64,000 bases of DNA from an uncultured Prevotellaceae bacterium (GCA_900318815.1 ONMA01000023.1:1-64000); one strand, 5' to 3'. Shown: positions 17,520 through 28,361, numbered from the stretch's first letter. Translations and numbers: made by a program. The notes: a model not told the origin generated them from the letters alone.

Positions 17520-17644
17520 AAAATATAAAGTTTAATTAATCGGGACTCCCCCGACAATATTAAATGGTGAGTTTCCTCTCTTAGTGTGGTATCGGGCGTT
17601 GGGTGATAGGTGTTTAATCCACCTAACACCCAGCTCCCTCTTCA

Positions 17645-17962
17645 TTACCAGCTGGCCTTCTTCACGCCAGGAATCAAGCCGTTAGAAGCCATTTCACGGA
17701 ACTGAATACGGGAAAGGCCGAACTGACGGATGTATCCCTTGGGACGTCCCGTGATCTTGCAACGGTTGTGCAGACGAATGGGGTTGGCATTGCGGGGAAT
17801 GTCCTGCAACTTGCGAGCAGCTTCGTAGGCAGCCATGGCGCCTTCCTCGGTGGTCACGTCGGAAGTGGCGATGATTTTCTTCAGGGCTGCGCGCTTCTCA
17901 GCATAGCGGGCAACGAGCTTGGCACGTTTCACCTCGCGGGCCTTCATTGATTCTTTTGCCAT
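17645..17962 (-). CDS. rpsN: 30S ribosomal protein S14 (zinc-free type)
   Basis: 105 residues, somewhat longer than most S14 owing to a short insertion around residues 33-45 ([17 protein letters not shown]). [20 protein letters not shown] at the start and [20 protein letters not shown] near the end are diagnostic. The paired CxxC zinc motifs are absent. It starts 5 bp after rplE. Confidence 0.96.
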   Translation of the reverse strand: MAKESMKAREVKRAKLVARYAEKRAALKKIIATSDVTTEEGAMAAYEAARKLQDIPRNANPIRLHNRCKITGRPKGYIRQFGLSRIQFREMASNGLIPGVKKASW

Positions 17963-17967
17963 ATCTC

Positions 17968-18522
17968 TTAATCCTTTTTAGCGTTCTTGAATGGAAGACC
18001 GAAAGCCTTCAGCAGTGCATAGCCCTCCTCGTCGGTCTTAGCCGTGGTGACGAAGGTGATGTTCATGCCCTGAATGCGGTCCACTGAATCGATATTGATC
18101 TCGGGGAAGATAATCTGCTCCTGCACACCGAGTGTGTAGTTGCCACGACCATCGAACTTGCTCTCAATGCCCTTGAAGTCGCGGATACGGGGAAGAGCGA
18201 TGCGCACGAGCTTCTCAAGGAACTCATACATGCGCTCACGGCGCAGCGTAACCATCACGCCGATGGGCATCTTCTTACGCAGCTTGAAGTTGGCAATATC
18301 CTTCTTTGAGAAAGTAGCCACGGCCTTCTGGCCAGTGATGGCGCTAATCTCATTGATAGCAACCTCGATAATCTTCTTGTCCTGAGTAGCATCGCCCAAG
18401 CCCTGGTTGATGACAATCTTCTTCAGGACGGGGATCTGCATGGCAGAAGTATAGTTGAACTGCTTCATCAAAGCAGGGGCAATCTGCTCGCGATAAGTAT
18501 TCTTAAGTTGTGCTGTATTCAT
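17968..18522 (-). CDS. rplE: 50S ribosomal protein L5
   Basis: 184 residues. [20 protein letters not shown] and [19 protein letters not shown] mark L5, the 5S rRNA-binding protein of the central protuberance. Its ATG overlaps the rplX stop codon by one base (TAATG), so it is coupled to rplX. Confidence 0.97.
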   Translation of the reverse strand: MNTAQLKNTYREQIAPALMKQFNYTSAMQIPVLKKIVINQGLGDATQDKKIIEVAINEISAITGQKAVATFSKKDIANFKLRKKMPIGVMVTLRRERMYEFLEKLVRIALPRIRDFKGIESKFDGRGNYTLGVQEQIIFPEINIDSVDRIQGMNITFVTTAKTDEEGYALLKAFGLPFKNAKKD

Positions 18523-18839
18523 TACTTAATCTCCTCTCCTGACTTTTTAGAAACACGAATCACGTTCTTGCCCTCGTGCTTGATGGAAACACGGGTGGGC
18601 TTGCCGCTCTTCGGGTCAATCAAACTTAAATTCGAAATGTGAATGGGAGCCTCGACCTTCTCAAAGCCACCCTGAGGATTCTTGGCACTCGGCTTAGCAC
18701 TCTTGTTGACGAAGTTCACACCCTCAACAATAGCCTTCTGCTTGTCTACCAAGACCTTCAGCACCTTGCCCGTCTTGCCCTTGTCCTCACCGGCCAGGAC
18801 ATACACGGTATCATTTTTCTTGATATGTAACTTGCTCAT
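18522..18839 (-). CDS. rplX: 50S ribosomal protein L24
   Basis: 105 residues with the KOW motif ([20 protein letters not shown]). An assembly-initiating protein of the 50S. 20 bp after rplN; stop codon shared with the rplE start. Confidence 0.97.
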   Translation of the reverse strand: MSKLHIKKNDTVYVLAGEDKGKTGKVLKVLVDKQKAIVEGVNFVNKSAKPSAKNPQGGFEKVEAPIHISNLSLIDPKSGKPTRVSIKHEGKNVIRVSKKSGEEIK

Positions 18840-18859
18840 TACTGTAAATACTTTAAATG

Positions 18860-19225
18860 TTAAAGAACCTCAGGTGCCAAAGAAACAACCTTCATATTCA
18901 CGGCGCGAAGCTCACGGGCAACAGGGCCGAAGATACGGCTACCACGAAGCTCACCAGCATTGTTCAGCAACACGCAAGCGTTGTCGTCGAAACGGATGTA
19001 CGAGCCATCAGCACGACGGATTTCCTTCTTTGTGCGAACAATCAGCGCCTTCGAGACAGCACCCTTTTTCACGTCACTCGTAGGGATTGCGTTCTTGATA
19101 GCAACGACAATCACGTCACCTACGCTTGCATAACGGCGGCGGGTACCACCCAGCACACGGATGCAGAGGGCCTCGCGTGCACCGCTGTTGTCAGCAACAG
19201 TAAGTCTTGATTCTGTCTGTATCAT
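18860..19225 (-). CDS. rplN: 50S ribosomal protein L14
   Basis: 121 residues, canonical ([20 protein letters not shown], then [13 protein letters not shown]). Lies at the subunit interface. Starts 2 bp after the rpsQ stop codon. Confidence 0.97.
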   Translation of the reverse strand: MIQTESRLTVADNSGAREALCIRVLGGTRRRYASVGDVIVVAIKNAIPTSDVKKGAVSKALIVRTKKEIRRADGSYIRFDDNACVLLNNAGELRGSRIFGPVARELRAVNMKVVSLAPEVL

Positions 19226-19227
19226 AA

Positions 19228-19494
19228 TTACTTAGCTTTTTCAACGATTTGTACTAATCTCCAGCGCTTTGTCTTCGACAGAGGGCGGGTTTCCATAATG
19301 AGTACGGTATCACCGATATTGCACTCATTCTTCTCATCATGTGCATGGTACTTCTTCGTCTTCTGGACGAACTTACCATAAATAGGGTGCTTCTCCTTGA
19401 ACTTAGCGGCTACAACAATGGTTTTCTCCATCTTGTTGCTGACTACGACACCCTGTCTTGTCTTTCTTAAATTTCTTGTTTCCATCTGGACCAT
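19228..19494 (-). CDS. rpsQ: 30S ribosomal protein S17
   Basis: 88 residues, OB-fold; [20 protein letters not shown] and [20 protein letters not shown] are diagnostic. Two bases after rpmC and two before rplN. The ATG could be that of [11 protein letters not shown] or the internal METRNLRK; the first is used here. Confidence 0.96.
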   Translation of the reverse strand: MVQMETRNLRKTRQGVVVSNKMEKTIVVAAKFKEKHPIYGKFVQKTKKYHAHDEKNECNIGDTVLIMETRPLSKTKRWRLVQIVEKAK

Positions 19495-19496
19495 TG

Positions 19497-19691
19497 TTAT
19501 TTGTTAAGTTCTCTCTGACGGAGCTCCGTCTTCATGCGTGCAATGTCGCGACGTGCAGCCTTAATCAGCGATGGATTCTCCAGCGGGGTGATGTTGTGGT
19601 TCAACTTCATCTGGTTGTACTTGGCAACCTCCGTTTCAATGCGCTCGGCCAGTTCCTTGGTCTCAAGCTCTTTCAATTCCTTCGTTTTCAT
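19497..19691 (-). CDS. rpmC: 50S ribosomal protein L29
   Basis: 64 residues, helical hairpin with conserved [20 protein letters not shown] and [16 protein letters not shown]. Located at the tunnel exit near L23. Five bases after rplP. Confidence 0.96.
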   Translation of the reverse strand: MKTKELKELETKELAERIETEVAKYNQMKLNHNITPLENPSLIKAARRDIARMKTELRQRELNK

Positions 19692-19696
19692 ACTAA

Positions 19697-20125
19697 TTAA
19701 GCATTTTTATCGTAGTCACGTCTTACAACAAACTTAGTCTTCACAGGCAGCTTCTGGGCACCGAGGCGCAGAGCTTCCTTGGCCACTTCGAAGGGCACAC
19801 CCTCGACCTCGAAGAGAATGCGGCCCGGGGTCACGGCTGCCACCCATCCTGCGGGGTCACCCTTACCTTTACCCATTCGGACGTCGGCAGGCTTGCGGGT
19901 GATGGGCTTGTCAGGGAAGATGCGAATCCACACCTGACCTTCACGGTTCATGTAACGGTTGATGGCAACACGGGCTGCCTCAATCTGACGGCTGTCAATC
20001 CACTTGGCATCCATGGTCTTGATGCCAAACGAACCGAAGGCCAGCGTCGTGCCTCTGTGGGCGTTGCCTTTGTTGCCGCGCCCGTCCTGAGGCCTTCTAT
20101 ATCTTACTCTCTTAGGCTGTAACAT
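19697..20125 (-). CDS. rplP: 50S ribosomal protein L16
   Basis: 142 residues. [20 protein letters not shown] at the start, then [20 protein letters not shown] and [20 protein letters not shown]. Contacts the A-site tRNA and 5S rRNA region. Complete, 26 bp after rpsC. Confidence 0.97.
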   Translation of the reverse strand: MLQPKRVRYRRPQDGRGNKGNAHRGTTLAFGSFGIKTMDAKWIDSRQIEAARVAINRYMNREGQVWIRIFPDKPITRKPADVRMGKGKGDPAGWVAAVTPGRILFEVEGVPFEVAKEALRLGAQKLPVKTKFVVRRDYDKNA

Positions 20126-20151
20126 GATAGCTTCTTACTTTAATACAGTTA

Positions 20152-20877
20152 TTACTTCTTCTTATTACGGAACTTACGGCCATCTCTGTTACCACCGTTT
20201 CCACCGCGGTTAGACTGCTTCTCCTGAGTGAAATTGGGAGCGAGGTCAACCTTGCCATAGACTTCGCCACGGCAAATCCACACCTTGATACCCAACAGGC
20301 CAACCTTAGTGAGAGCCTCAGCCTGACAGAAATCGATGTCTGCACGGAAAGTGTGCAAAGGAGTGCGTCCCTCCTTGATCATCTCGCTGCGAGCGATTTC
20401 AGCACCGTTCAGACGTCCCGAAATTTGAACCTTAATACCTTCAGCACCGGCGCGCATGGTGTTAGCCACGGCTTGCTTGATAGCACGACGATAAGCAATC
20501 TTGCCCTCAATCTGGCGAGCGATGTTAGTGGCAACGATTGTGGCGTCGAGCTCCGGACGCTTCACTTCGAATATGTTAATCTGGATTTCCTTGTCGAACA
20601 GCTTCTTCAGCTCGTCCTTCAAGTTGTCAACATCCTGACCTCCCTTACCAATGACGATACCCGGGCGAGCCGTGCAGATGGTGATGGTGACCAGCTTCAA
20701 CGTGCGCTCGATGACAATCTTCGAAACGCTTGCCTTGGCCAGACGCTCGTTCAGGTACTTGCGGATTTTCTGATCCTCTACCAGGTTGTCTCCGAAGTCC
20801 TTGCCTCCGAACCAATTTGAATCCCAACCTCTGACAATACCGAGACGGTTGCTAATTGGATTTACTTTCTGTCCCAT
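20152..20877 (-). CDS. rpsC: 30S ribosomal protein S3
   Basis: 241 residues. KH domain with the [18 protein letters not shown] loop (type II KH, GKGG) and the C-terminal S3 domain; the last 25 residues are a Gly/Asn/Arg-rich tail ([20 protein letters not shown]). S3 helps form the mRNA entry helicase of the 30S. Five bases after rplV. Confidence 0.97.
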   Translation of the reverse strand: MGQKVNPISNRLGIVRGWDSNWFGGKDFGDNLVEDQKIRKYLNERLAKASVSKIVIERTLKLVTITICTARPGIVIGKGGQDVDNLKDELKKLFDKEIQINIFEVKRPELDATIVATNIARQIEGKIAYRRAIKQAVANTMRAGAEGIKVQISGRLNGAEIARSEMIKEGRTPLHTFRADIDFCQAEALTKVGLLGIKVWICRGEVYGKVDLAPNFTQEKQSNRGGNGGNRDGRKFRNKKK

Positions 20878-20882
20878 TCTGT

Positions 20883-21290
20883 TTATTCTTTTACGTCATT
20901 AGTTTTAGCGTCAACAAACAGCGTCACGTGGTTCGAACGCTTGCGGATACGATAGCCACGACCCTGAGGTGCCGGTCTCATTCGCTTCATAGTAACACCC
21001 TCGTCGACGAAGATGCGCGTAACAAACAGTTCGCCAGCCTCAGCCTTGCGATCGTTCTTGGCCTCCCAGTTAGCGATAGCCGAACGGAGAAGTTTCTCCA
21101 CGTCGGCGGCAGCAGCCTTCTTCGAGAAGCGAAGCACGCCAAGGGCGCGGTTCACCTCCATGCCGCGAATCATGTCGACGACATAGCGCATCTTGCGCGG
21201 AGAAGAAGGACAGCCTTTCAGCTTTGCAAAATACTGTGTCTTAAGAGCTGCTTTTCTCTCTTCAGCCTTATTATGTTTTCTTACTCCCAT
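20883..21290 (-). CDS. rplV: 50S ribosomal protein L22
   Basis: 135 residues; includes the [20 protein letters not shown] segment and the tunnel hairpin region ending in [20 protein letters not shown]. Its beta-hairpin lines the exit tunnel. 39 bp of A/T-rich sequence separate it from rpsS. Confidence 0.97.
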   Translation of the reverse strand: MGVRKHNKAEERKAALKTQYFAKLKGCPSSPRKMRYVVDMIRGMEVNRALGVLRFSKKAAAADVEKLLRSAIANWEAKNDRKAEAGELFVTRIFVDEGVTMKRMRPAPQGRGYRIRKRSNHVTLFVDAKTNDVKE

Positions 21291-21329
21291 TTTTAATTAT
21301 CAATTTAAAATTTTCAATTTTCCCTGGGA

Positions 21330-21596
21330 TTACTTCTTGTTACCGGCATGTCCACCGAAGCGACGTGTGGGTGCAAACTCACCGAGCTTGTGGCCAACCA
21401 TGTTCTCAGTAATGTAAACAGGGATAAATTTGTTACCGTTATGAACTGCAACAGTGTGTCCCACGAAATCGGGTGAGATCATTGATGCCCTGGCCCATGT
21501 CTTCACGACGTTCTTCTTGCCGCTCTCATTCATGGCGAGAACCTTCTTCTCGAGAGAGACGTTGATATACGGACCTTTCTTTAATGAACGACTCAT
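21330..21596 (-). CDS. rpsS: 30S ribosomal protein S19
   Basis: 88 residues, complete: [20 protein letters not shown] and a C-terminal [17 protein letters not shown]. Lies in the 30S head with S13. 22 bp after rplB. Confidence 0.97.
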   Translation of the reverse strand: MSRSLKKGPYINVSLEKKVLAMNESGKKNVVKTWARASMISPDFVGHTVAVHNGNKFIPVYITENMVGHKLGEFAPTRRFGGHAGNKK

Positions 21597-21618
21597 AGTT
21601 TAACTCTTGATTTCTTGT

Positions 21619-22400
21619 TTACTTCTTGTTAGCTCTTTCAATGATGTACTTGTTTGAAAGCTTCTTCGGTGCACGAGTCTTGAGACCCTTAGCGTACAAG
21701 CCCTTGCGCGAACGAGGATGTCCGCCCGACTGACGGCCTTCACCACCACCCATCGGGTGATCGTGCGGGTTCATCACCACACCACGGTTGTGCGGACGGC
21801 GACCCAGCCAGCGCGAACGACCAGCCTTACCCGACTGCTCAAGAGCGTGGTCAGAATTGCCAACGGCACCAACGGTAGCCTTACAAGCAGAGAGCACCTT
21901 GCGAGTCTCACCCGAGGGGAGCTTGATCACGCAGTAGGCTCCCTCACGAGAAGTCAACTGAGCAAAATTACCAGCCGAACGAACGAGCAATGCACCCTGG
22001 CCGGGACGGAGCTCAATGTTGTGAATCACCGTACCCACGGGGATGTTGGCCAGCGGAAGGCTGTTACCAATCTCAGGTGCAGCCTCTGCTCCCGACATAA
22101 TCGTCGTGCCAACTTGCAGTCCATTGGGAGCAATAATGTAACGTTTTTCACCATCTGCGTAGAAAAGCAGAGCGATGCGAGCCGAGCGGTTCGGATCATA
22201 CTCAATGGTCTTTACTACGGCAGGTACACCATCCTTCTCTCGCTTGAAGTCGATGAGACGATACTTCCTTTTGTGGCCACCGCCCATGTAGCGGACAGTC
22301 ATCTTACCGGTGTTGTTTCGACCGCCGGTAGAACGCTTACCGTAAACGAGAGACTTCTCTGGCACGGATGCAGTAATAGCTTTAACTTACGTACTGCCAT
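21619..22400 (-). pseudogene. rplB: 50S ribosomal protein L2, N-terminus broken by a short deletion
   Basis: The expected start lies at 22400 and encodes MAVRKL. The next bases shift the frame, and [19 protein letters not shown] resumes in another frame. The conserved stretch around NPVTPGQRHKIIGTFE is missing, so I infer loss of about 46 nt near 22381. The rest of L2 is intact, including the peptidyl-transferase-region segment [17 protein letters not shown]. An in-frame non-ATG start at 22365 would give a 248-residue protein lacking about 26 N-terminal residues. L2 is needed for subunit association and peptidyl transfer, so an assembly fault is suspected. Confidence 0.92.
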
Positions 22401-22409
22401 TACTTTTTA

Positions 22410-22853
22410 TTATTCGATATTGCTATAAAAATCAATTACATCGCCCTCCTTCAGGGTGACGATTGCCTTCTTGAAGGCATTCTTGTGGCCCTTAATAAGA
22501 CCAGCCTTAGTATAACGCTGAGAACGCTTGCCAGCATAGCGTGCGGTGTTCACTTTCTCAACAGTGACATTGTAGAGAGCCTCGATTTCATTCTTAATCT
22601 CTAACTTGTTAGCCTCCGGACGAACGATGAAGCCATATACCTGGCGGGCGGGCTTGGTATAGACATAAATAGTCTTCTCCTTGGTCTCATCAGGCTTTCC
22701 CTTGCGCTTCACCACATAGGAAAACTTCTCTTCCTTGGCACCGACCCTCTTGGCTGCCTTCTCGTTGGCAGCACGCAATGTCTTCTCGACAGCAGACTTC
22801 TCTGTAATCTTGGTCATCTTCTCAGTGACCAGGGGTTTAATGATAAATGCCAT
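22410..22853 (-). CDS. rplW: 50S ribosomal protein L23 with an internal insertion
   Basis: 147 residues, against about 95-100 in most bacteria. MAFIIKPLVTEKMTKITEKS and the C-terminal KAGLIKGHKNAFKKAIVTLK define L23. Residues about 20-70 form an extra lysine-rich segment (TLRAANEKAAKRVGAKEEKF and onward), which I recall from Prevotella L23. L23 is the docking site for trigger factor and SRP at the tunnel exit, so the insertion may be exposed there. Confidence 0.95.
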   Translation of the reverse strand: MAFIIKPLVTEKMTKITEKSAVEKTLRAANEKAAKRVGAKEEKFSYVVKRKGKPDETKEKTIYVYTKPARQVYGFIVRPEANKLEIKNEIEALYNVTVEKVNTARYAGKRSQRYTKAGLIKGHKNAFKKAIVTLKEGDVIDFYSNIE

Positions 22854-22871
22854 ATCTGTTCTCTCCTTGAA

Positions 22872-23501
22872 TTACTTGTTTAAGATTCCGTCGATAGTCT
22901 CAAGCGACTTCTCAGTGATTACCAGCACGTCTGCGTTCAAGAGCTGATAGGTATTGAGCTTGTTTGCCTCCAACACCACAGCGTTCTGCAAGTTGCGAGC
23001 CGACAAATATACATTTTTATTTGTTTCTGGCAAAAGGAGGAGAAGCTTCTTACCCTCGACTTTAAGATTTTTTACGATATTTACAAACTCTTTAGTCTTC
23101 GGTGCCTCGAAGTTGAAGTCCTCAACCACCATCACGGCATCCTCCTGGGCCTTATAGCTAAGAGCCGACTTGCGTGCAAGAGCCTTTACCTTCTTGTTCA
23201 GCTTGAAGCTGTAGTCGCGGGGCACGGGACCGAACACGCGGCCACCACCACGCAGCAGGGGCGAGTTGATATCGCCATGACGGGCACCGCCGCCACCCTT
23301 CTGACGACCGAGTTTGCGGGTAGAGCCAGAGATTTCGCTGCGCTCCTTCGACTTCGCATTACCCTGACGCTGGTTGGCCATATACTGCTTCACGTCCAGA
23401 TAGATAACGTGGTCATTAGGTTCAACGCCGAAGATATTCTCATTCAGAGTTACCTTTCTACCGGTCTCCTGACCGTTGATTTTCAATACACTAACTTCCA
23501 T
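22872..23501 (-). CDS. rplD: 50S ribosomal protein L4
   Basis: 209 residues. Contains the tunnel-lining loop ([20 protein letters not shown] and [18 protein letters not shown]). In E. coli L4 also represses its own operon by binding the leader RNA; the leader upstream of rplC here has a hairpin that could serve such a role (inference). Two bases after rplC. Confidence 0.97.
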   Translation of the reverse strand: MEVSVLKINGQETGRKVTLNENIFGVEPNDHVIYLDVKQYMANQRQGNAKSKERSEISGSTRKLGRQKGGGGARHGDINSPLLRGGGRVFGPVPRDYSFKLNKKVKALARKSALSYKAQEDAVMVVEDFNFEAPKTKEFVNIVKNLKVEGKKLLLLLPETNKNVYLSARNLQNAVVLEANKLNTYQLLNADVLVITEKSLETIDGILNK

Positions 23502-23503
23502 TT

Positions 23504-24118
23504 TTACTTCTCGATTAAGAGGGTTGAACCATTACAGCCGGCAACACTACCCTTGATAAGCAGCAAGTTGTGCTCCGGAATCACCTTTAACACCTTCAGG
23601 TTCTGCGTTGTCACGCGGTCGCAACCCATGTGGCCACCCATGCGCATTCCCTTGAACACCTTAGCGGGATAAGAACAAGCACCGATAGAACCCGGCCTGC
23701 GCAGACGGTCGTCCTGACCGTGGGTGCTCTGGCCTACGCCACCGAAACCATGACGCTTCACAACGCCCTGGAAGCCTTTACCTTTGGAGGTACCTACCAC
23801 GTCGACAAACTCTGCGTCGGCAAGAATGTCGACGGTGACTGTGTCGCCAAGGTTCAGCTCCTCATCAAACTTGAACTCGGCCAAGTGGGCCTTCGGAGTT
23901 GTGCCGGCCTTCTTGAAGATACCCATCATCGCTTTGGTGGTGTTCTTCTCTTTCTTTTCGCCGAATGCGAGCTGAACGGCCTTGTAGCCATCCTTCTCAA
24001 CGGTCTTGACCTGTGTCACAACGCAAGGACCAGCTTCGATAACAGTGCACGGCACGTTCTTGCCGTCGGCACTGAAAACGGATGTCATTCCGATTTTTTT
24101 TCCTAATAATCCTGGCAT
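23504..24118 (-). CDS. rplC: 50S ribosomal protein L3
   Basis: 204 residues: [20 protein letters not shown], and the conserved [20 protein letters not shown] loop reaching the peptidyl-transferase centre. First gene of the long L3-to-L36 run. A terminator after rpsJ and a separate promoter upstream make it the head of its own transcription unit. Confidence 0.97.
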   Translation of the reverse strand: MPGLLGKKIGMTSVFSADGKNVPCTVIEAGPCVVTQVKTVEKDGYKAVQLAFGEKKEKNTTKAMMGIFKKAGTTPKAHLAEFKFDEELNLGDTVTVDILADAEFVDVVGTSKGKGFQGVVKRHGFGGVGQSTHGQDDRLRRPGSIGACSYPAKVFKGMRMGGHMGCDRVTTQNLKVLKVIPEHNLLLIKGSVAGCNGSTLLIEK

Positions 24119-24160
24119 TTCAGTTATAAATTTAAAAAAAATGTTTTATGTTTATTTTGT

Positions 24161-24212
24161 CTTTTTAAGTGTCTCTTTTTACTTACCAGCATGCACAATC
24201 ACACTTAAAAAG
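24161..24212 (-). promoter_or_regulatory. Leader hairpin upstream of rplC
   Basis: A perfect 12-bp inverted repeat, CTTTTTAAGTGT (24161-24172) and ACACTTAAAAAG (24201-24212), with a 28-nt loop, lies in the untranslated leader of the rplC operon. No T-run follows at once, so it is more likely a regulatory or protein-binding structure than a terminator. Confidence 0.5.
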
Positions 24213-24305
24213 GAGTCTTTAACTTCTTCTTGTTTGAAGGTTAAGTAGCTCTTTCTCAGCGTATTGTTAGCATACAAGCCAGCGCAATACCCACTTTTGC
24301 GGCTG

Positions 24306-24336
24306 CAAAGGTACACATTATTTTTTATATAACAAT
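24306..24336 (-). promoter_or_regulatory. Promoter of the rplC (S10/spc) operon
   Basis: Minus strand: ATTG (24336-24333), 19 bp, TACCTTTG (24313-24306), matching the Bacteroidota promoter form. Transcription would start near 24300 and give a leader of about 180 nt before rplC. Confidence 0.6.
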
Positions 24337-24472
24337 CATAAGCCCTGTTAGTTTTATGATTATTTAACCAAAATCACCTTCCTGATAGCCATTCTTGGAG
24401 TTTAGGGGCACTGTCTACGACCAGCTTCTTTCTGTTTGTCCATATACGCTATCCTTCTGAATTAACAATAAA

Positions 24473-24507
24473 AGCGGAACAGCACCATAGGACAGCACTG
24501 TTCCGCT
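24473..24507 (-). terminator. Terminator after rpsJ
   Basis: Perfect 10-bp stem AGCGGAACAG / CTGTTCCGCT around a 15-nt loop; on the minus strand it is followed by TTTATTGTT. It lies 29 bp beyond the rpsJ stop and separates the str operon (with rpsJ) from the rplC operon. Confidence 0.6.
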
Positions 24508-24535
24508 CGTTCGTTTCTCATGCGTAGGGCAAGGA

Positions 24536-24841
24536 CTATACCTTGATCTCAACCTCTACTCCGCTGGGAAGCTCAAGCTTCATCAGGGCATCAACGGTCT
24601 TGGCCGTTGAGCTGTAGATGTCAATCAGACGCTTGTAGTCTGACAGCTGGAACTGCTCGCGCGACTTCTTGTTGACGAAGGTAGAGCGGTTGACGGTGAT
24701 GATACGCTTGTGAGTGGGAAGGGGGATAGGACCGCTGATGATAGCACCCGTGGCCTTCACGGCCTTCACGATTTTCTCTGCTGACTTGTCGACCAATTTG
24801 TGGTCGTAGCTCTTCAGCTTGATGCGAATTTTCTGACTCAT
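24536..24841 (-). CDS. rpsJ: 30S ribosomal protein S10
   Basis: 101 residues ([20 protein letters not shown], then [20 protein letters not shown]). Part of the 30S head and also known as NusE in antitermination. Here it lies at the end of the str operon behind fusA and is followed by a terminator rather than running straight into rplC. Confidence 0.97.
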   Translation of the reverse strand: MSQKIRIKLKSYDHKLVDKSAEKIVKAVKATGAIISGPIPLPTHKRIITVNRSTFVNKKSREQFQLSDYKRLIDIYSSTAKTVDALMKLELPSGVEVEIKV

Positions 24842-24921
24842 TGTAATTGAATGTTTATTATTTAATGATTAATGTATTGCTGCCGTTAAAGAGTCATTTG
24901 CTCAACGACAGCCTTTTTCAC

Positions 24922-27048
24922 TTATACCAGGTCGGTACGTCCCTTCACTTCCTCGAGCACAGCCTTGGCAATGGTGCTGCTGAGCGGTGCATGGTGGTCG
25001 TACTCCATAGAGCTGGTGGCACGGCCAGAGGTGATGGTGCGCAGGGCGGTGACATAGCCGAACATCTCCGACAGAGGCACCTGGGCTTTCACCACACGGG
25101 CACCGCTGCGAGCCTCCTCCATGCCTTCCACCTGGCCGCGACGCTTGTTCAGGTCGCCAATCACGTCGCCCATGTTCTCCTCGGGTGTCACCACCTCGAG
25201 CTTCATGATGGGTTCCATGAGCACGGGCTTAGCCTTGGCACAAGCCTCCTTGTAGGCCATCTGGGCAGCAATCTCGAACGAGAGCTGGTCGGAGTCGACG
25301 GGGTGGAAACCGCCATCGACCACGGTCACCTTCAGCGAGTCGACAGGATAGCCGCCAAGAATACCATTCTTCATGGCAGCCTCGAAGCCCTTCTGGATGC
25401 TGGGGATGAACTCCTTGGGGATGTTGCCACCCTTCACCTCGTTGACGAACTGCAGGCCGGGGTTGTTCTTCAGGTCGTAGTCCTCGTCGACGGGACCCAC
25501 CTTGACGAGCATCTTGGCATACTTACCGCGACCACCCGACTGCTTCTTGTAGACCTCCTCGATTTCCACTTCCTTGGTGATGGCCTCCTTGTAGTTCACC
25601 TGGGGCTTACCCTGGTTGCACTCCACCTTGAACTCGCGCTTCAGGCGGTCGATGATGATGTCCAAGTGCAGCTCACCCATACCCGAGATAATGGTCTGAC
25701 CACTCTGCTCGTCGGTACGGACGGTGAATGTAGGATCTTCCTCAGCCAGCTTAGCCAGGCCGTTGTCGAGCTTGGCGATGTCGGCCTGCGACTTAGGCTC
25801 GACGGCGATAGAAATCACGGTGTCGGGGAAGGTCATCGACTCCAGCACGATGGGTCTCTCCTCGTCGCAGAGGGTATCGCCAGTACGGATATCCTTGAAA
25901 CCTACGCCTGCGCCGATGTCGCCAGCGTCAATTGAGTCCATAGGAATCTCCTTGTTGGAGTTCATCTGGAACAGGCGGCTGATGCGCTCCTTCTTGCCCG
26001 AACGGGGATTGAAGACGTAGGAACCGGCCTTCACGCTACCCGAGTAGACGCGGAAGAAAACCAGACGGCCCATATAGGGATCGGTGGCAATCTTGAAGGC
26101 CAGGGCTGCGGTGGGCTCGTCCTCGCTGGGCTTGCGGTCTTCCTCCTCCTCAGTGCTGGGGTTAGTACCCTTAATCACCTCCACATCGACGGGAGCGGGC
26201 AGGAAGGCGCAGACATAGTCGAGCAGGGGCTGCACGCCCTTGTTCTTATAGGAAGAACCGCAGAGCATGGGCGTACACTCCATAGCGCACGTACCCTTGC
26301 GGATAGCTGCGATAATCTCGGCCTCCGTGATAGAGGCGGGATCGTCGAAGTACTTCTCCATGAGGGCCTCGTCATACTCGGCAGCAGCCTCAAGCAGCTT
26401 GTTGCGCCACTCGTCGCACTCGTCCTGCAGGTCGGCGGGGATGTCCTCGACGTCGTACTCAGCACCCATTGTCTCGTCGTGCCACAGGATGGCCTTCATC
26501 TTGATGAGGTCGACCACACCCTTGAAGTTCTCCTCGGCACCGATGGGCACCTGAATCACCACGGGGTTGGCTCCAAGGATGTCGCGCATCTGCTGCACGG
26601 TCTCGAAGAAGTCGGCACCCGAACGGTCCATCTTGTTCACATAGCCGATACGGGGCACGTTATACTTGTCAGCCTGACGCCACACGGTCTCCGACTGGGG
26701 CTGCACGCCGTCGGCAGCCGAATAGGTAGCCACGGCACCGTCGAGCACACGGAGCGAACGCTCCACCTCAGCGGTGAAGTCGACGTGTCCCGGAGTGTCA
26801 ATCAGGTTGATCTTATACTTGTTCTTTTTCCACTCCCAGTAGCAGGTAGTAGCTGCCGAGGTAATGGTAATACCGCGCTCCTGCTCCTGAGCCATCCAGT
26901 CCATGGTGGCAGCACCGTCGTGTACCTCACCAATCTTGTGGGTCTTACCCGTATAGAACAGGATACGCTCGGAAGTGGTGGTCTTACCGGCATCGATGTG
27001 AGCCATGATACCGATGTTGCGGGTCAAATGCAAATCTTGTTTTGCCAT
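24922..27048 (-). CDS. fusA: Translation elongation factor G
   Basis: 708 residues. G1 motif [12 protein letters not shown] near residue 16, G3 [13 protein letters not shown]4 [10 protein letters not shown], then domains II-V. Drives tRNA-mRNA translocation with GTP hydrolysis. The sequence is of the main EF-G type with a Glu-rich insertion ([20 protein letters not shown]) before domain II, common in Bacteroidota. Located between rpsG and rpsJ. Confidence 0.97.
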   Translation of the reverse strand: MAKQDLHLTRNIGIMAHIDAGKTTTSERILFYTGKTHKIGEVHDGAATMDWMAQEQERGITITSAATTCYWEWKKNKYKINLIDTPGHVDFTAEVERSLRVLDGAVATYSAADGVQPQSETVWRQADKYNVPRIGYVNKMDRSGADFFETVQQMRDILGANPVVIQVPIGAEENFKGVVDLIKMKAILWHDETMGAEYDVEDIPADLQDECDEWRNKLLEAAAEYDEALMEKYFDDPASITEAEIIAAIRKGTCAMECTPMLCGSSYKNKGVQPLLDYVCAFLPAPVDVEVIKGTNPSTEEEEDRKPSEDEPTAALAFKIATDPYMGRLVFFRVYSGSVKAGSYVFNPRSGKKERISRLFQMNSNKEIPMDSIDAGDIGAGVGFKDIRTGDTLCDEERPIVLESMTFPDTVISIAVEPKSQADIAKLDNGLAKLAEEDPTFTVRTDEQSGQTIISGMGELHLDIIIDRLKREFKVECNQGKPQVNYKEAITKEVEIEEVYKKQSGGRGKYAKMLVKVGPVDEDYDLKNNPGLQFVNEVKGGNIPKEFIPSIQKGFEAAMKNGILGGYPVDSLKVTVVDGGFHPVDSDQLSFEIAAQMAYKEACAKAKPVLMEPIMKLEVVTPEENMGDVIGDLNKRRGQVEGMEEARSGARVVKAQVPLSEMFGYVTALRTITSGRATSSMEYDHHAPLSSTIAKAVLEEVKGRTDLV

Positions 27049-27079
27049 CTTCTCTAATACCTTAATGATGATTATAAAG

Positions 27080-27139
27080 GGAAACTAACTGGCACTAATC
27101 AAGAAAGGAATCCATCTCAATTGGTGCTAATTAGTTTCC
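27080..27139. repeat. Imperfect inverted repeat in the rpsG-fusA gap
   Basis: GGAAACTAA (27080-27088) pairs perfectly with TTAGTTTCC (27131-27139). Pairing continues inward for about 16 further bases with four mismatches, some of which become G-U pairs in RNA. It would form a long stem between rpsG and fusA in the str mRNA. It might control the ratio of EF-G to S7 or be a processing site. Confidence 0.45.
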
Positions 27140-27150
27140 GATGATTAATT

Positions 27151-27627
27151 TTAGAAGCGGAAGTGTGCGAATGCACGGTTAGCCTCAGCCATGCGGTGCA
27201 TGTCCTCCTTACGCTTGAAGGCACCACCCTGGTTGTTGAAGGCATCCATAATCTCGGCAGCCAGTTTGTCGGCCATCGACTTGCCACTGCGCTTGCGGGC
27301 AAAGGCAATCATATTCTTCATCGACACGCTCTCCTTGCGGTCGGGGCGGATTTCGGTAGGAACCTGGAACGTGGCACCGCCGATACGGCGGCTCTTCACC
27401 TCCACCTGCGGGGTGATGTTGTCCAGGGCCTGCTTCCAAATCTCTAACGGAGCCTTCTCGGCATCCTTCATCTTGGTCTTCACAATCTCCAGAGAGTTGT
27501 AGAAGATTTCATACGACTTCGACTTCTTGCCGTCGTACATCAGATGATTCACAAACTTCGACACTTTCTTGTCGTTGAATACGGGATCCGGCAGGATCAC
27601 ACGCTTCTTTGGTTTTGCTTTTCTCAT
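27151..27627 (-). CDS. rpsG: 30S ribosomal protein S7
   Basis: 158 residues, complete: [20 protein letters not shown] and the C-terminal [21 protein letters not shown]7 organises the 30S head. The 251-bp gap to rpsL holds a stretch of GAGTTT/AACTC low-complexity repeats (about 27740-27870) that could fold back on each other; I see no gene there. Confidence 0.97.
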   Translation of the reverse strand: MRKAKPKKRVILPDPVFNDKKVSKFVNHLMYDGKKSKSYEIFYNSLEIVKTKMKDAEKAPLEIWKQALDNITPQVEVKSRRIGGATFQVPTEIRPDRKESVSMKNMIAFARKRSGKSMADKLAAEIMDAFNNQGGAFKRKEDMHRMAEANRAFAHFRF

Positions 27628-27878
27628 TTTTTGTTTTGAATGATTTTTGTCTGCTTGGGGCTGTTCTTTGTCTTGTTCTTCAACGCCACGCTCTCGGGCA
27701 TTTACTCAACCTTCACTTAAGATTTCTCCAGCAAAACGTCTGTTTCTTTTGAGTTTCTGAGTTTTTTAGTTTCCGAGTTTCTGAGTTTATCCCTTTTCAC
27801 GAGCTTTTGGTTTTCCGAGTGACGCTCATCACCGAGCCAACCCATGAACTCAAAAACTCCCAAACTCATCAACTCATT

Positions 27879-28265
27879 TTACTTTTTCTTAGCGGCCTTG
27901 GGACGCTTGGCACCATACTTCGAACGGCGCTGAGTGCGACTTGCCACACCGGCGGTATCGAGCGTACCACGAACGATGTGATAACGCACACCGGGCAGGT
28001 CCTTCACACGACCACCGCGAACGAGCACGATGCTGTGCTCCTGCAAGTTGTGTCCCTCTCCGGGAATGTAACTGTTGACTTCCTTCTGGTTAGTCAAACG
28101 AACACGGGCTACCTTACGCATAGCCGAATTAGGCTTCTTAGGAGTTGTCGTGTAGACACGCACGCAGACACCGCGGCGCTGAGGACAATTGTCCAGCGCG
28201 GGCGACTTCGACTTGTCGACAATCACCTTTCTGCCCTTGCGAACCAATTGTGAAATTGTAGGCAT
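27879..28265 (-). CDS. rpsL: 30S ribosomal protein S12
   Basis: 128 residues. [20 protein letters not shown] and the decoding-site loops [20 protein letters not shown] and [20 protein letters not shown] are intact. The lysine in TPKKPNS (the classic streptomycin-resistance position) is the wild-type residue. It heads the str operon, with its own promoter upstream. Confidence 0.97.
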   Translation of the reverse strand: MPTISQLVRKGRKVIVDKSKSPALDNCPQRRGVCVRVYTTTPKKPNSAMRKVARVRLTNQKEVNSYIPGEGHNLQEHSIVLVRGGRVKDLPGVRYHIVRGTLDTAGVASRTQRRSKYGAKRPKAAKKK

Positions 28266-28361
28266 AGTTAATTTTTACTTTTTGTTTTATATTATATTAT
28301 ATTTGTATAGAATTCAGCACATTATACTATACCCTCGGTTCCAAGGGCATATTTTGGGGTG

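Noticed and set aside
24847..25935. A long rightward open frame opposite fusA
   Set aside because: Shadow of EF-G; no promoter, no family.
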